A DNA stretch of 64,000 nucleotides, from contig POWY01000006.1 of assembly GCA_003044455.1 (NCBI GenBank), positions 47,561 through 111,560 on the forward strand, written 5' to 3'. A model generated the notes under the pieces. That model made no database searches and was not told the origin of the DNA. It saw only the letters and a program-made list of their open reading frames with translations. The position numbers and the translations under genes are program-made. Positions 8,374-16,875 of this stretch are shown piece by piece (the stretch's first letter is position 1; every line of letters begins with the position of its first letter). The DNA comes from Neisseria bergeri. GTDB taxonomy: Bacteria; Pseudomonadota; Gammaproteobacteria; Burkholderiales; Neisseriaceae.

Positions 8374-9612
8374 TTATCCGTTTTTCCAACGTTTGAACAC
8401 CAGTGAAGTGTTCACGCCGCCGAAGGCGAAATTGTTGCTCATCACATAATCCGTTTCGATTTCACGGCCGCCGCTTAAAATATAGTCCACCTTGCCGCAG
8501 CGCGGATCAATGTCGTTCAAGTTCAGGGTCGGCGCAAACCAGCCGCCGTTCATCATTTCAATCGAGAACCACGCTTCCAGCGCGCCGCACGCGCCGAGGG
8601 TGTGCCCCAAATAGCTTTTTTGCGAACTGATGGGCACAAATCCGAATACAGCTTCAGTCGCCAGTGTTTCGGCGATATCGCCTTTTTCGGTTGCTGTGCC
8701 GTGCCCGTTCACATAGCCGATTTTGTCGGGCGTGATACCCGCGTCCTGCAGCGCGAGTTCCATACATTTCTGCATCGTATCTTTTTGCGGCTGGGTAACG
8801 TGGCTGCCGTCGCTGTTGGCGCCGTAGCCGACGAGTTCGGCGTAAATTTTCGCACCGCGCCGTTTGGCGTGTTCCAACTCTTCCAGCACAAAAATCCCCG
8901 CGCCTTCTCCGATGACCAGACCGTCGCGGTTTACGTCGTATGGGCGCGGGGTTTTTTCCGGTTCGCCGTTGCGGCGGCTGGCGGCATAAAGCGAGTCGAA
9001 AACATACACTTCGGACGGGCAAAATTCTTCGCCGCCGCCCGCCAGCATCATATCGGTCAGCCCGTATTTGATGGCTTCGTAGGCATAACCTATGCCTTGG
9101 CTGCCGGACGAACACGCGCTCGATGTCGGGATGATGCGCCCTTTCAGCCCGAAAAAGATGCCGATATTGGCGGCGGTAGTGTGCGGCATCATACGCACAT
9201 AGGTGTTGGCACTGAAGTTGCGCGACGTGCCGGTCAGCAACAATTCGCCCACATCGCCGATGTCTTTGGTGCTGCCGCTGGAAGAGCCGCAGGCAACGCC
9301 CATCCGTCCGTCGGTAATGCTTTCGTCCCCGAGCAAACCGGCATCCGCCAGCGCCTGCTCCGCCGCATCGACGCACAGGTACGACACGCGCCCCATACTT
9401 CTGAGCTGCTTGCGCGTCCAATGTTTCGGCGGCGCGTAATTTTCAATCGGCGCACCCAGTTGCGCTTCCAATTCGGGGAAACGTTCGTGCCAATCCATAT
9501 ATTTGACGGCGTTTTTTTCGGCTTTGAATGCTGCCTGTATGCTTTGCCAATCCCGGCCGAAGGCGGTAATGCCGCCTATGCCCGTTACTGCGACCCTTCT
9601 GGTATTCAACAC
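8374..9612 (-). CDS. FabF-like beta-ketoacyl-ACP synthase
   Basis: The 412-residue protein carries the full ketosynthase triad: Cys in TSSACSSGSQG, His in VNGHGTAT, and His in YLGHTLGACG, followed by SNNFAFGG. It should condense malonyl-ACP with the growing chain on the cluster's carrier proteins. The start is a GTG that overlaps the stop of the ketoreductase gene by seven bases. It is a dedicated paralogue inside the cluster, not the housekeeping FabF, which would be near fabD/acpP elsewhere. Confidence 0.92.
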   Translation of the reverse strand: MLNTRRVAVTGIGGITAFGRDWQSIQAAFKAEKNAVKYMDWHERFPELEAQLGAPIENYAPPKHWTRKQLRSMGRVSYLCVDAAEQALADAGLLGDESITDGRMGVACGSSSGSTKDIGDVGELLLTGTSRNFSANTYVRMMPHTTAANIGIFFGLKGRIIPTSSACSSGSQGIGYAYEAIKYGLTDMMLAGGGEEFCPSEVYVFDSLYAASRRNGEPEKTPRPYDVNRDGLVIGEGAGIFVLEELEHAKRRGAKIYAELVGYGANSDGSHVTQPQKDTMQKCMELALQDAGITPDKIGYVNGHGTATEKGDIAETLATEAVFGFVPISSQKSYLGHTLGACGALEAWFSIEMMNGGWFAPTLNLNDIDPRCGKVDYILSGGREIETDYVMSNNFAFGGVNTSLVFKRWKNG

Positions 9613-10337
9613 AAACCTCCGTTCACCGCAATCACCTGGCGCGTGATGTACGCCGCTTTTTCATCCATCAGGAAACGCACCGCGTGCGCCACTTCTTCCG
9701 GCAGCCCCATACGCGCGGCAGGGACGGCCTTTAAGATTTCTTCGACGGGTACATTTTCATCGACAATCTCCGTATCGATTAAACCCGGTGCCACGCAGTT
9801 GACGGTGATTTTGCGTTTCGCCAGTTCGACTGCCAAGGCTTTCGCCGCGCCGATAATGCCCGCTTTTGACGCGCTGTAATTGACCTGCCCGCGGTTGCCG
9901 GTCAAGCCGGACACTGATGCCATGCACACAATCCGTCCGGCTTTGCGGCGGCGTATCATCGGCATAACCAGCGGATGCAATACATTGTAAAAACCGTCCA
10001 AATTAGTCCGCAGCACCACATCCCAATCGTTGTCTGAAAACGCGGGGAAGGCATTGTCGCGCGTCAGTCCGGCGTTCAACACCACGCCGTAATACGCGCC
10101 GTTTGCTTCGATGTCGGCGGTCAGAATCTCGCGGCAGGCTTCGCGGTCGGACACGTCAAACTGCAACACGCGCGCATTTCTGCCCAAAGCGCGGATTTCT
10201 TCCGCCACGGCTTCGGCTTCGTCGCGGCGGCTGCGGCAGTGAACGGCGATATCAAAGCCGTCTTCCGCCAAACCGAGTGCGGCGGCTTTGCCTATGCCCC
10301 TGTTGGAGCCGGTAATCAGGACGGTTTCGGTCATCAT
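9606..10337 (-). CDS. FabG-like 3-ketoacyl-ACP reductase
   Basis: A 243-residue short-chain dehydrogenase with the NADP-binding motif TGSNRGIGKAA, NAG at the end of strand 4 (VVLNAGLTRD), and the catalytic Ser-Tyr-Lys set (SVSGLTGNRGQVNYSASKAG). This is the pattern of FabG. It would reduce the 3-keto group after each condensation in the cluster pathway. The start follows GGAG by four bases (an ATGATG doublet, so Met1 or Met2). It sits between the dehydratase and ketosynthase genes and overlaps the latter. Confidence 0.92.
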   Translation of the reverse strand: MMTETVLITGSNRGIGKAAALGLAEDGFDIAVHCRSRRDEAEAVAEEIRALGRNARVLQFDVSDREACREILTADIEANGAYYGVVLNAGLTRDNAFPAFSDNDWDVVLRTNLDGFYNVLHPLVMPMIRRRKAGRIVCMASVSGLTGNRGQVNYSASKAGIIGAAKALAVELAKRKITVNCVAPGLIDTEIVDENVPVEEILKAVPAARMGLPEEVAHAVRFLMDEKAAYITRQVIAVNGGLC

Positions 10338-10371
10338 TGTTCTCCGTATGTGTGTGCCTGTTCAGACGGCA

Positions 10372-10896
10372 TTAAGTTGTTTTGACAGGGTGTTCGGGGC
10401 TGTACACGTTGAGTGAGGCGCGCGCCAAAATGCCGTCTGAAGGGAGTGTTCCGGACGAAGTTTCCGGCGCGTCTGTCCAACGCAGTTCGCAGTCGAACAC
10501 GCCCATTCCCCCGACATCCTGAATAGACATATGCGCCGTTGCCAACAGATGCGTGCCGACAGGGACGGATTGGGCGAAGATTTCAAGTTTGCGCGTGCCG
10601 AGCAGGAAGCCGAGCCGAACCGGTTGCGCATTTTTTCGGGCTTGGATACCGGCATACGCGCCGACAGCCTGTGCCATCAGTTCGATAAATGCCGTGTAGG
10701 GCAGTATGCCGCCGGCCAGCAGGATGTGGTCGGGTTTTATCTGCGCCCCTGCTTCGACAAAATCATCGCCGTATCGGGTAATGCGGTCTATCAGAACCAT
10801 ACGCCCGCTGTGCGGCAGCAGGGAGGCGGTGTCGGTAATCGGGCATTCTGGCAGTGTGTCCATATATTGCGGCGGCAGGCTGGCAAATACCGGCAT
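10372..10896 (-). CDS. ApeP-like hotdog dehydratase
   Basis: This protein (174 residues from the first ATG) has the hotdog pattern LLPHSGRMVLIDRI and FIELMAQAVGAYAG that is typical of the FabA/FabZ-like 3-hydroxyacyl-ACP dehydratases of aryl-polyene clusters. It would work with the dehydratase domain fused to the ligase. The first ATG overlaps a TATAAT-like box (10895-10900, minus strand), so the true start may be Met12 at 10863. It is the first gene of the minus-strand arm and faces the divergent chain-length-factor gene across 153 bases. An uptake-sequence pair half lies just after it. Confidence 0.82.
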   Translation of the reverse strand: MPVFASLPPQYMDTLPECPITDTASLLPHSGRMVLIDRITRYGDDFVEAGAQIKPDHILLAGGILPYTAFIELMAQAVGAYAGIQARKNAQPVRLGFLLGTRKLEIFAQSVPVGTHLLATAHMSIQDVGGMGVFDCELRWTDAPETSSGTLPSDGILARASLNVYSPEHPVKTT

Positions 10897-10990
10897 TATA
10901 ATGATAAATGTAAATTCAGGCTAATTCTGGCGGTTTGCCGAGGGGCGGCGTTGTCGGAGAAAGGGGCAGAAATGCGTTTGAATTTCGGCA

Positions 10991-11019
10991 TTGTCAGGGG
11001 GATAGGCTTTGGTTAGAAT
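10991..11019 (+). promoter_or_regulatory. sigma-70 promoter of the plus-strand cluster arm
   Basis: TTGTCA (10991-10996), a 17-base spacer and TAGAAT (11014-11019). Transcription would start about 25 bases before the ATG at 11050. Confidence 0.6.
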
Positions 11020-11049
11020 GCGGCACAGTGTAAATTTTTGAAAGAAACT

Positions 11050-11805
11050 ATGCCGCCGATTATTTGCCGGTTCCACTTCGACATCGCCGACTGGCGGGTT
11101 TCGGGCAGCAAAATGCGCGATATGGCGCAGTGGGCAAAATGGGCGGAATGTCCGGATTTTGCCGACGGTTTGCCCGATGTCAGGCCGGAATTGCCGTTCC
11201 TGCCCGCTATGCAGCGCCGCCGTTTGAGTAAGGCGGCGCGTCTGGTGTGCGATGCGGCTTGGGACATTGCCTCCGCCCATCCCGGCAGTCCGGTAGTTTA
11301 TGCCTCGCACGACGGGGAAATGGCGCGCAGTTTCGATTTGTGGTTGGAACTGTTGAAATCGCATACCGTGTCGCCGACTTCGTTCGGTTTGTCGGTGCAC
11401 AATGCAACGGCTGGGCAATGGTCGATATTGCGTCAGGATATGAGCGAGCAGACGGCATTGGCCGTGTGTGCCGACGGTGTGGAAACGGCTTTGGCGGAAG
11501 CGGCATCACTGTTGGAAGAGGGATGCGGGTCGGTTTTGGTTTTGGTGGCGGACGATCCGCTGCCGGAAGGATATGCCGTATCGGCAACGCGCGCGCCGTT
11601 TGCTTATGCTTTGGCGATGGTTCTGACCAAAGGGACGCGTTACAGCCTGACTTTGTCTGCTTCGGACGATATGCCGTCTGAAACCGGTATGCTGTCCGAG
11701 GCATATTGGAGCGGTTTGGAATGGGTGCGTTTTCTGTTGAACGGCAGTCGGGAATGCCGCCGGGTATATCGCAATCGTGAATGGCTGTGGCAGCGGAATG
11801 GATAA
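11050..11805 (+). CDS. chain-length-factor-like ketosynthase N-domain protein
   Basis: The 251-residue protein resembles the truncated ketosynthase-like 'chain length factor' proteins (Ketoacyl-synt_2 type) of aryl-polyene clusters: LPAMQRRRLSKAARLVCDAA, SPTSFGLSVHNATAGQWSI, and a LLEEGCGSVLVLVADD segment. No active-site Cys or His triad is present, so it is not a complete condensing enzyme. It more likely partners or tunes one. The ATG at 11050 was chosen; an upstream TTG is in frame but lies next to the predicted promoter. It overlaps the next gene by eight bases. Confidence 0.78.
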   Translation: MPPIICRFHFDIADWRVSGSKMRDMAQWAKWAECPDFADGLPDVRPELPFLPAMQRRRLSKAARLVCDAAWDIASAHPGSPVVYASHDGEMARSFDLWLELLKSHTVSPTSFGLSVHNATAGQWSILRQDMSEQTALAVCADGVETALAEAASLLEEGCGSVLVLVADDPLPEGYAVSATRAPFAYALAMVLTKGTRYSLTLSASDDMPSETGMLSEAYWSGLEWVRFLLNGSRECRRVYRNREWLWQRNG

Positions 11806-12556
11806 ATTGGATTATTGCCGCCGTTTTGCGGCGACTTGGTTAGGATTTGTGATTTTCGGTGTCGGCGGCATTATGATGAAATTGGTTTTGCTGCCTTACA
11901 CTTTGAACGGCACTTCAAGGTCTGTTGCCCGCCAATTGGCGGCGCGCCGGATTATCGGAACATCTTGGCGTTTGTTCGTTGCTTATCTGAAATGGTCGGG
12001 CGTGTTGGAGGTATCGTTCAAGGGTGTTGAAAAACTCAACCGCCCGAGACAGTTGATTTTGGCAAACCATCCGTCTTTGCTGGATGTGGTGCTGCTTGTC
12101 GGCCATGTGCCCGAAATGAACTGCATCGTGAAAAAAGATTTGCAGCACAATCCGGCAATGAGCAGCCAGATTAAAGGTGCGGGCTATATTCCGAACGAAG
12201 AGTCGGAAGCAATGCTGGAAACGGTAAAGGCGGTTTTTGACAGCGGGCAGAGCCTGCTGGTGTTCCCCGAAGGAACGAGGACGGGTTGGGACGGACGGGT
12301 AAAAATGCACCGGGGCGCGGTTTCTTTGGGGCTGCGCTATGCCGAAGTGATTACGCCCGTATGTATCAAAATGAATCCGCCCAATTTTAAAAAGGGGCAG
12401 CCGTGGTACCGCATTCCCCCGAAAAGGATACGGTATGAAATTACCGTCGGAGACGACATCCTCCCCCAAGACTGGCTCGCCGAGAAACCGTTGCCGATTG
12501 CGGCGCGGCGGCTGAATGAATATCTACAGGACTATTTTACAAGGAAAACCATATGA
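11798..12556 (+). CDS. PlsC-like 1-acylglycerol-3-phosphate acyltransferase
   Basis: A 252-residue membrane acyltransferase with an N-terminal hydrophobic segment (ATWLGFVIFGVGGIMMKLVL), the catalytic NHPSLLD motif (H-x4-D) and the substrate motif FPEGTR. It probably transfers a cluster-made acyl chain from ACP to a lipid acceptor. It starts inside the end of the preceding gene and its own stop overlaps the next ATG (ATATGA), so the arm is a tightly coupled operon. The housekeeping PlsC is expected elsewhere. Confidence 0.87.
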   Translation: MDKLDYCRRFAATWLGFVIFGVGGIMMKLVLLPYTLNGTSRSVARQLAARRIIGTSWRLFVAYLKWSGVLEVSFKGVEKLNRPRQLILANHPSLLDVVLLVGHVPEMNCIVKKDLQHNPAMSSQIKGAGYIPNEESEAMLETVKAVFDSGQSLLVFPEGTRTGWDGRVKMHRGAVSLGLRYAEVITPVCIKMNPPNFKKGQPWYRIPPKRIRYEITVGDDILPQDWLAEKPLPIAARRLNEYLQDYFTRKTI

Positions 12557-12813
12557 ACGACTTGGAAAACCAAATCAAACAACTGATTATCGACAGTTTG
12601 GCTTTGGAGGATATAACCGCCGCCGATATCGGCAGCGAAGACGCGCTGTTCGGCGACGGAGGGCTGGGACTGGATTCCGTCGATGCGCTGGAATTGGGCT
12701 TGGCGGTGCAAAAACATTTCGGTTTCCGATTGGACGGCGAGCAGGAGAACTTGCGCGAACATTTTGCCAATGTCAAAACACTCGCCGCCTTTGTCAAAAG
12801 CCGCCAAGCATAA
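12553..12813 (+). CDS. acyl carrier protein 1 of the cluster
   Basis: An 86-residue acidic helical protein with the phosphopantetheine site GLGLDSVDALEL; the Ser is the attachment residue. It starts four bases before the end of the acyltransferase gene and is followed after 11 bases by a second carrier protein. It would hold the growing acyl chain for the ketosynthase, reductase and dehydratases of the neighbouring arm after activation by the encoded phosphopantetheinyl transferase. Confidence 0.93.
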   Translation: MNDLENQIKQLIIDSLALEDITAADIGSEDALFGDGGLGLDSVDALELGLAVQKHFGFRLDGEQENLREHFANVKTLAAFVKSRQA

Positions 12814-12824
12814 GGATGAAACAT

Positions 12825-13070
12825 ATGACCGAACAAGAAATCTACCGGTTGTTGCGCGATACCCTGACCGAGTTGTTTGAAATCGAACCGGAACGGATTA
12901 CGCCCGATACCAACCTTTACGAAGATTTGGAAATCGACAGCATCGATGCCATCGACCTGATCGACCGCATCAAGCGCGAAACCGGCCGCAAGCTGCAGGC
13001 TGAAGATTTCCGCAATGTCCGCACCGTCAACGACGTGGTACAGGCGGTATTGAAGATTCAGGCGGGGTAG
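12825..13070 (+). CDS. acyl carrier protein 2 of the cluster
   Basis: An 81-residue acyl carrier protein with the attachment motif DLEIDSIDAIDLIDRI. The ATG at 12825 was preferred over one nine bases upstream because AAGG lies at the right distance. Having two different carrier proteins is usual in aryl-polyene clusters, where one may be used for starter or priming chemistry and the other for extension. That division is inferred, not visible. Confidence 0.93.
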   Translation: MTEQEIYRLLRDTLTELFEIEPERITPDTNLYEDLEIDSIDAIDLIDRIKRETGRKLQAEDFRNVRTVNDVVQAVLKIQAG

Positions 13071-13089
13071 GCGGCATCTCTGATTATTT

Positions 13090-13124
13090 TTCAGACGGCA
13101 TATTATTATCGGATGCCGTCTGAA
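13090..13124. terminator. inverted uptake-sequence pair after the carrier proteins
   Basis: Two DUS copies in opposite orientation with T and A runs outside form a strong hairpin. It could end or attenuate transcription between the second carrier protein and the next gene. Confidence 0.7.
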
Positions 13125-13144
13125 AACATTTGTGCGGATTCAAA

Positions 13145-13690
13145 ATGAAACTCGGTTTTTTCGGACATATTTTTCTGACCGTATCGAGTATTGCCTATCC
13201 GGCTTTGTGGTATTACGGCAGGGAGGCAGGGTGGTTTGTCTGGCTGGCGGCGGCGATGTGCGGGTTGTGGCTGCTGCGCGCCCTGACTGCCAAACTGCCC
13301 CAACAGCGTTATGCGGCTTTGTTTATTACACTGTTTTTTGCCGCAGTATTGGTGTTCGGGCGGCACGATTCGATGTATTGGTATCCTGTCCTCGTTAATT
13401 TGATGATGTTGGCGGTGTTCGGGGGAAGCCTGTTTGCCAAACAGACGGTCATAGAAAGGCTCGCGCGTTTGCAACAGCCCGACCTGCCTGAAAAAGCCGT
13501 GCGCTATACCCGCCGGGTAACGCAGGTTTGGTGCGTATTTTTTATAATCAACGGGACGCTTGCCGCTTTGTTGGCCCGGTTGGGGCGATATGATTGGTGG
13601 GCAGTTTATACCGGCGTGATTGCCTATGTATTGATGGGGATATTGTTTGCCGGCGAATGGCTTTACCGCAAACTCGTTTTGAAAGTCTGA
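13145..13690 (+). CDS. COG4648-like inner-membrane protein
   Basis: A 181-residue protein with about five membrane helices (FLTVSSIAYPALWYYG, FVWLAAAMCGLWLL, ALFITLFFAAVLVFG, VWCVFFIINGTLAALLA, VIAYVLMGILFAGEWLY). It resembles the COG4648 membrane proteins that recur in aryl-polyene clusters, where the function is not known. The gene follows an inverted uptake-sequence hairpin after the carrier proteins, so it may be expressed at a reduced level from the same promoter. It ends six bases before the next gene. Confidence 0.72.
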   Translation: MKLGFFGHIFLTVSSIAYPALWYYGREAGWFVWLAAAMCGLWLLRALTAKLPQQRYAALFITLFFAAVLVFGRHDSMYWYPVLVNLMMLAVFGGSLFAKQTVIERLARLQQPDLPEKAVRYTRRVTQVWCVFFIINGTLAALLARLGRYDWWAVYTGVIAYVLMGILFAGEWLYRKLVLKV

Positions 13691-13696
13691 AACCTT

Positions 13697-14212
13697 ATGT
13701 ACACTTGCACTTCCTGCGGCGAAAACCACGAAGAAATGCCCGCAATCGGCTTTACCGCCCCCTATCCCTATAATCAACTCAGTGAAGAAGAACGCATTGC
13801 TTATCAAGCGGAATGCGATTCTGATTTCTGCATCATCCGTTATCCCGACCAAACCGACCGCTTTATCCGCGCGGTGCTGCCGATCCCGATTATCGGGCAT
13901 CAGGAAACGCTGGAATACGGCGTGTGGGTGTCCGTCAGCGAAAAGAGTTTTAACGACTATCAAGGCCGCTTTTACAATAATTCTGAAAACGCCGTTTATT
14001 TCGGCATGATCTGCAACCGGCTGCCCCCTTACGAATCCGACACCTTCGGTTTGCATTGCAATGTTGTTACCCAACCCGATGGTCAACGCCCTTTGCTGCA
14101 ACTTCATCAAAGCAGCGGACATCCGCTGGTACGCGACTTTTATCACGGCATAGAATATGCCGAAGCGCAGGCAAGGATAGGGGCGGTATCCGAATCAGAT
14201 TGCTCAGGATAA
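13697..14212 (+). CDS. DUF2199 protein
   Basis: A 171-residue cytosolic protein beginning MYTCTSCGENHEEMPAIGF, with a Cys-x2-Cys pair, then DSDFCIIRYPDQTDRFIRAVLPIPI and YGVWVSVSEKSFNDY. This is the DUF2199 pattern (possible small metal-binding protein of unknown role). The gene follows the cluster membrane protein by six bases but is a common stand-alone gene, so it may only be a neighbour. No catalytic motif is visible. Confidence 0.82.
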   Translation: MYTCTSCGENHEEMPAIGFTAPYPYNQLSEEERIAYQAECDSDFCIIRYPDQTDRFIRAVLPIPIIGHQETLEYGVWVSVSEKSFNDYQGRFYNNSENAVYFGMICNRLPPYESDTFGLHCNVVTQPDGQRPLLQLHQSSGHPLVRDFYHGIEYAEAQARIGAVSESDCSG

Positions 14213-14233
14213 AAAGGACAAAAAAGGATGAAT

Positions 14234-15712
14234 ATGAAATACAAAGACCTGCGCGACTTCATCGCCATGCTCGAGCAGCAGGGCAAACTCAAACGCATCG
14301 CGCACCCCGTTTCCCCGCATTTGGAAATGACCGAAATCGCCGACCGCGTGCTGCGCGCCGAAGGGTCGGCGTTGCTGTTTGAACACCCGATTAAGCCCGA
14401 CGGCACGCGCTACGATTATCCCGTGTTGGCAAACCTGTTCGGCACGCCCGAACGTGTGGCGATGGGCATGGGCGCGGACAGCGTGTCCAAGCTGCGCGAA
14501 ATCGGGCAGACGCTGGCGTATTTGAAAGAACCCGAACCGCCCAAAGGCATCAAAGACGCGTTTTCCAAACTGCCGCTGCTGAAAGATATTTGGAGCATGG
14601 CGCCGAACGTGGTGAAAAACGCGCCGTGTCAGGAAATTGTGTGGGAGGGTGAAGACGTTGATTTGTATAAACTTCCGGTTCAGCATTGCTGGCCGGAAGA
14701 CGTTGCGCCGCTGGTAACATGGGGCTTGACCGTCACGCGCGGGCCGCACAAAAAACGCCAAAATCTCGGCATTTACCGCCAACAGTTAATCGGCAAAAAC
14801 AAGCTGATTATGCGCTGGCTGTCGCATCGCGGCGGCGCGTTGGATTATCAGGAATTCCGCAAACTCAATCCCGATACGCCGTATCCCGTCGCCGTCGTGC
14901 TCGGCTGCGACCCCGCCACCATTTTGGGCGCGGTAACGCCCGTTCCCGATACTTTGAGCGAATACCAGTTTGCCGGATTGCTGCGCGGTTCACGGACGGA
15001 ACTGGTGAAATGTATCGGCAACGATTTGCAAGTGCCTGCCCGTGCTGAAATCGTGTTGGAAGGTGTGATTCATCCAAACGAAACCGCGTTGGAAGGTCCA
15101 TACGGCGACCACACCGGCTATTACAACGAGCAGGACCATTTCCCCGTATTTACGGTCGAACGCATCACCATGCGCGAAAACCCGATTTACCATTCGACCT
15201 ACACGGGCAAACCGCCCGATGAGCCTGCCGTTTTGGGCGTGGCGTTGAACGAAGTGTTCGTACCGCTTTTGCAAAAGCAGTTCCCCGAAATCACCGATTT
15301 TTACCTGCCGCCCGAAGGCTGTTCCTACCGCATGGCGGTGGTCAGCATGAAAAAACAGTACGCCGGACACGCCAAGCGCGTGATGATGGGCTGCTGGTCG
15401 TTCCTGCGCCAGTTTATGTACACCAAATTCATCATCGTGGTCGATGACGACGTGAACGTGCGCGACTGGAAAGAAGTTATCTGGGCGGTAACCACGCGCA
15501 TGGACCCCGTGCGCGACACCGTTTTAGTGGAAAACACGCCCATCGATTATCTTGACTTCGCCAGCCCCGTTAGCGGACTCGGCGGCAAAATGGGTTTGGA
15601 TGCGACCAACAAATGGCCGGGCGAAACCGACCGCGAATGGGGACGGGTGATTAAAAAAGACCCTGCGGTTACGGCTAAGATTGATGGGATTTGGGAGGAA
15701 CTCGGCTTATAG
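14234..15712 (+). CDS. ubiD: 4-hydroxy-3-polyprenylbenzoate decarboxylase UbiD
   Basis: The 492-residue protein is a UbiD decarboxylase, which removes the carboxyl group in ubiquinone synthesis using prenylated flavin made by UbiX. It shows [16 protein letters not shown], the prFMN/Mn-binding stretch near [24 protein letters not shown] with the catalytic Glu region, and the ending [18 protein letters not shown]. The second ATG of an ATGAATATG doublet is preferred because AAGGA lies five bases before it. Confidence 0.96.
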   Translation: MKYKDLRDFIAMLEQQGKLKRIAHPVSPHLEMTEIADRVLRAEGSALLFEHPIKPDGTRYDYPVLANLFGTPERVAMGMGADSVSKLREIGQTLAYLKEPEPPKGIKDAFSKLPLLKDIWSMAPNVVKNAPCQEIVWEGEDVDLYKLPVQHCWPEDVAPLVTWGLTVTRGPHKKRQNLGIYRQQLIGKNKLIMRWLSHRGGALDYQEFRKLNPDTPYPVAVVLGCDPATILGAVTPVPDTLSEYQFAGLLRGSRTELVKCIGNDLQVPARAEIVLEGVIHPNETALEGPYGDHTGYYNEQDHFPVFTVERITMRENPIYHSTYTGKPPDEPAVLGVALNEVFVPLLQKQFPEITDFYLPPEGCSYRMAVVSMKKQYAGHAKRVMMGCWSFLRQFMYTKFIIVVDDDVNVRDWKEVIWAVTTRMDPVRDTVLVENTPIDYLDFASPVSGLGGKMGLDATNKWPGETDREWGRVIKKDPAVTAKIDGIWEELGL

Positions 15713-16227
15713 TAGATTCAAATAGATTTCTCGTGTCGTCATTCCCGCGCTGGCGGAAATGACGATAATTGAGTATTTTTTATTTTGAATCAATATATTG
15801 AAAGTTAATTTGATACGCAATGCCGCCCTACGGTTGCAGGGCGGCATTGCTATGCCGCCGTTTGGATTTTCAGACGGCATTTGTGTGTTGCCTGTGTGGT
15901 TTTGTGTTGGGATGGCAATTTCGAGGCAGCCGATGCCGTTTGAAAGGCGATTGTCTGGCGGGACAGGCGCGTTCTGTTTGTCTGTTTGGAAACGGTTGGG
16001 AAAGGCGTATGTCGGCGGATTTGTTGGGCGTAGCGGCTGGGCTTTTTGCGGCAAGCTGTGATTTTGTCCGTTACGGATTGCGGCGGCTGAAAATCCTGTA
16101 CCGCGCCTAGAAACGAGGCGGCTGGCGGAATGTGCGGCGCGTGTCGCTGCGGCGGCGTTGATATTCGGCTGGTGGCTGGTTTTTTGTCGGTTGGGCCGGT
16201 TTTTAGGATGGCATGGGGGGAAGACAC
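15713..16227. other. 515 bp intergenic stretch with degenerate repeats
   Basis: It holds a dRS3-like 20-mer at 15741-15760 (ATTCCC-N8-GGAAAT, one mismatch to the usual GGGAAT) and a perfect 13-bp hairpin at 15817-15850 that could end ubiD transcription. A possible 33-codon reading frame (16009-16110, MSADLLGVAAG) may be the remnant of a small membrane protein. Nothing else is convincing. Confidence 0.5.
15817..15850. terminator. perfect 13-bp hairpin after ubiD
   Basis: GCAATGCCGCCCT and its exact reverse complement flank an 8-base loop. There is no strong T run, so termination strength is uncertain. Confidence 0.5.
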
Positions 16228-16521
16228 ATGGACGAACTGTTCAAATGGGCGGTCAGGATTTTGGCGGCGGTGGCGGACTGGATACTCGAGCTGATGTGTT
16301 CGGCATTCCCGTTTGCGGAACCAAGCCGTTTTTTCCATCGGACCGCACGTATCGTTGTGCCGGTTTTGAGCTTGGGTCTGTTTCGTGTTGAAGATTATGG
16401 AAACACGGAATGTTTGGACTGGCGGACGTTTTCTGCCGATATGGGCGAATGGATAGGCGGTTGGTTTTGGTTCGCGTTCTTGCTTGCCTTTTCAGTATGG
16501 GCAGCCTATGCCCTGTCGTGA
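16228..16521 (+). CDS. small membrane protein, unknown
   Basis: A 97-residue protein starting MDELFKWAVRIL with three hydrophobic stretches (VRILAAVADWILELM, TARIVVPVLSLGLF, GWFWFAFLLAFSVWAAYALS). A strong ribosome site (GGGGGAAG) lies six bases before the ATG, which argues that it is real. I do not recognise the family. It is followed within three bases by a Correia element and stands alone between ubiD and the AsmA-family gene. Confidence 0.6.
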   Translation: MDELFKWAVRILAAVADWILELMCSAFPFAEPSRFFHRTARIVVPVLSLGLFRVEDYGNTECLDWRTFSADMGEWIGGWFWFAFLLAFSVWAAYALS

Positions 16522-16523
16522 AA

Positions 16524-16679
16524 TATAGTGGATTAAATTTAAACCAGTACAGCGTTGCCTCGCCTTAGCTCAAAGAGAACGATTCTCTAAGGTGCTGAAG
16601 CACCAAGTGAATCGGTTCCGTACTATTTGTACTGTCTGCGGCTTCGTCGCCTTGTCCTGATTTTTGTTAATCCACTATA
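16524..16679. repeat. Correia element (156 bp)
   Basis: Second full copy, with TATAGTGGATTAAATTTAAAC at the left end and TTAATCCACTATA at the right. It lies directly after the small membrane protein gene. The remaining bases to 16823 show no gene. Confidence 0.95.
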
Positions 16680-16823
16680 TAACCGACATACTTTGTTTTT
16701 GATGCGGCAACGAAAAATCGCTGCGGTTTGACGAAAATACAAATGGCGGCATTGCCAGCCGACACCAAGCCAAACAGTTGTGGGGCTTGTGTTTCCGATG
16801 TGGTACGGCCGGTCGGAAAGGTC

Positions 16824-16858
16824 ATGCCGTCTGAAGCTTAATGTGTTTCAGACGGCAT
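16824..16858. terminator. inverted uptake-sequence pair after the AsmA-family gene
   Basis: Two opposed DUS copies with an 11-base loop lie 17 bases past the stop of the AsmA-family gene; a T run follows on the plus side. Confidence 0.65.
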
Positions 16859-16875
16859 TTTTGTACGCAGGATGT

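Noticed and set aside
8602..9879. 425-codon plus-strand frame opposite the FabF-like ketosynthase
   Set aside because: Antisense shadow of the ketosynthase and reductase genes; no family pattern and no ribosome site.
16009..16110. 33-codon frame MSADLLGVAAG
   Set aside because: A weak ribosome site and no conservation evidence; kept only as a possible remnant in the intergenic note.
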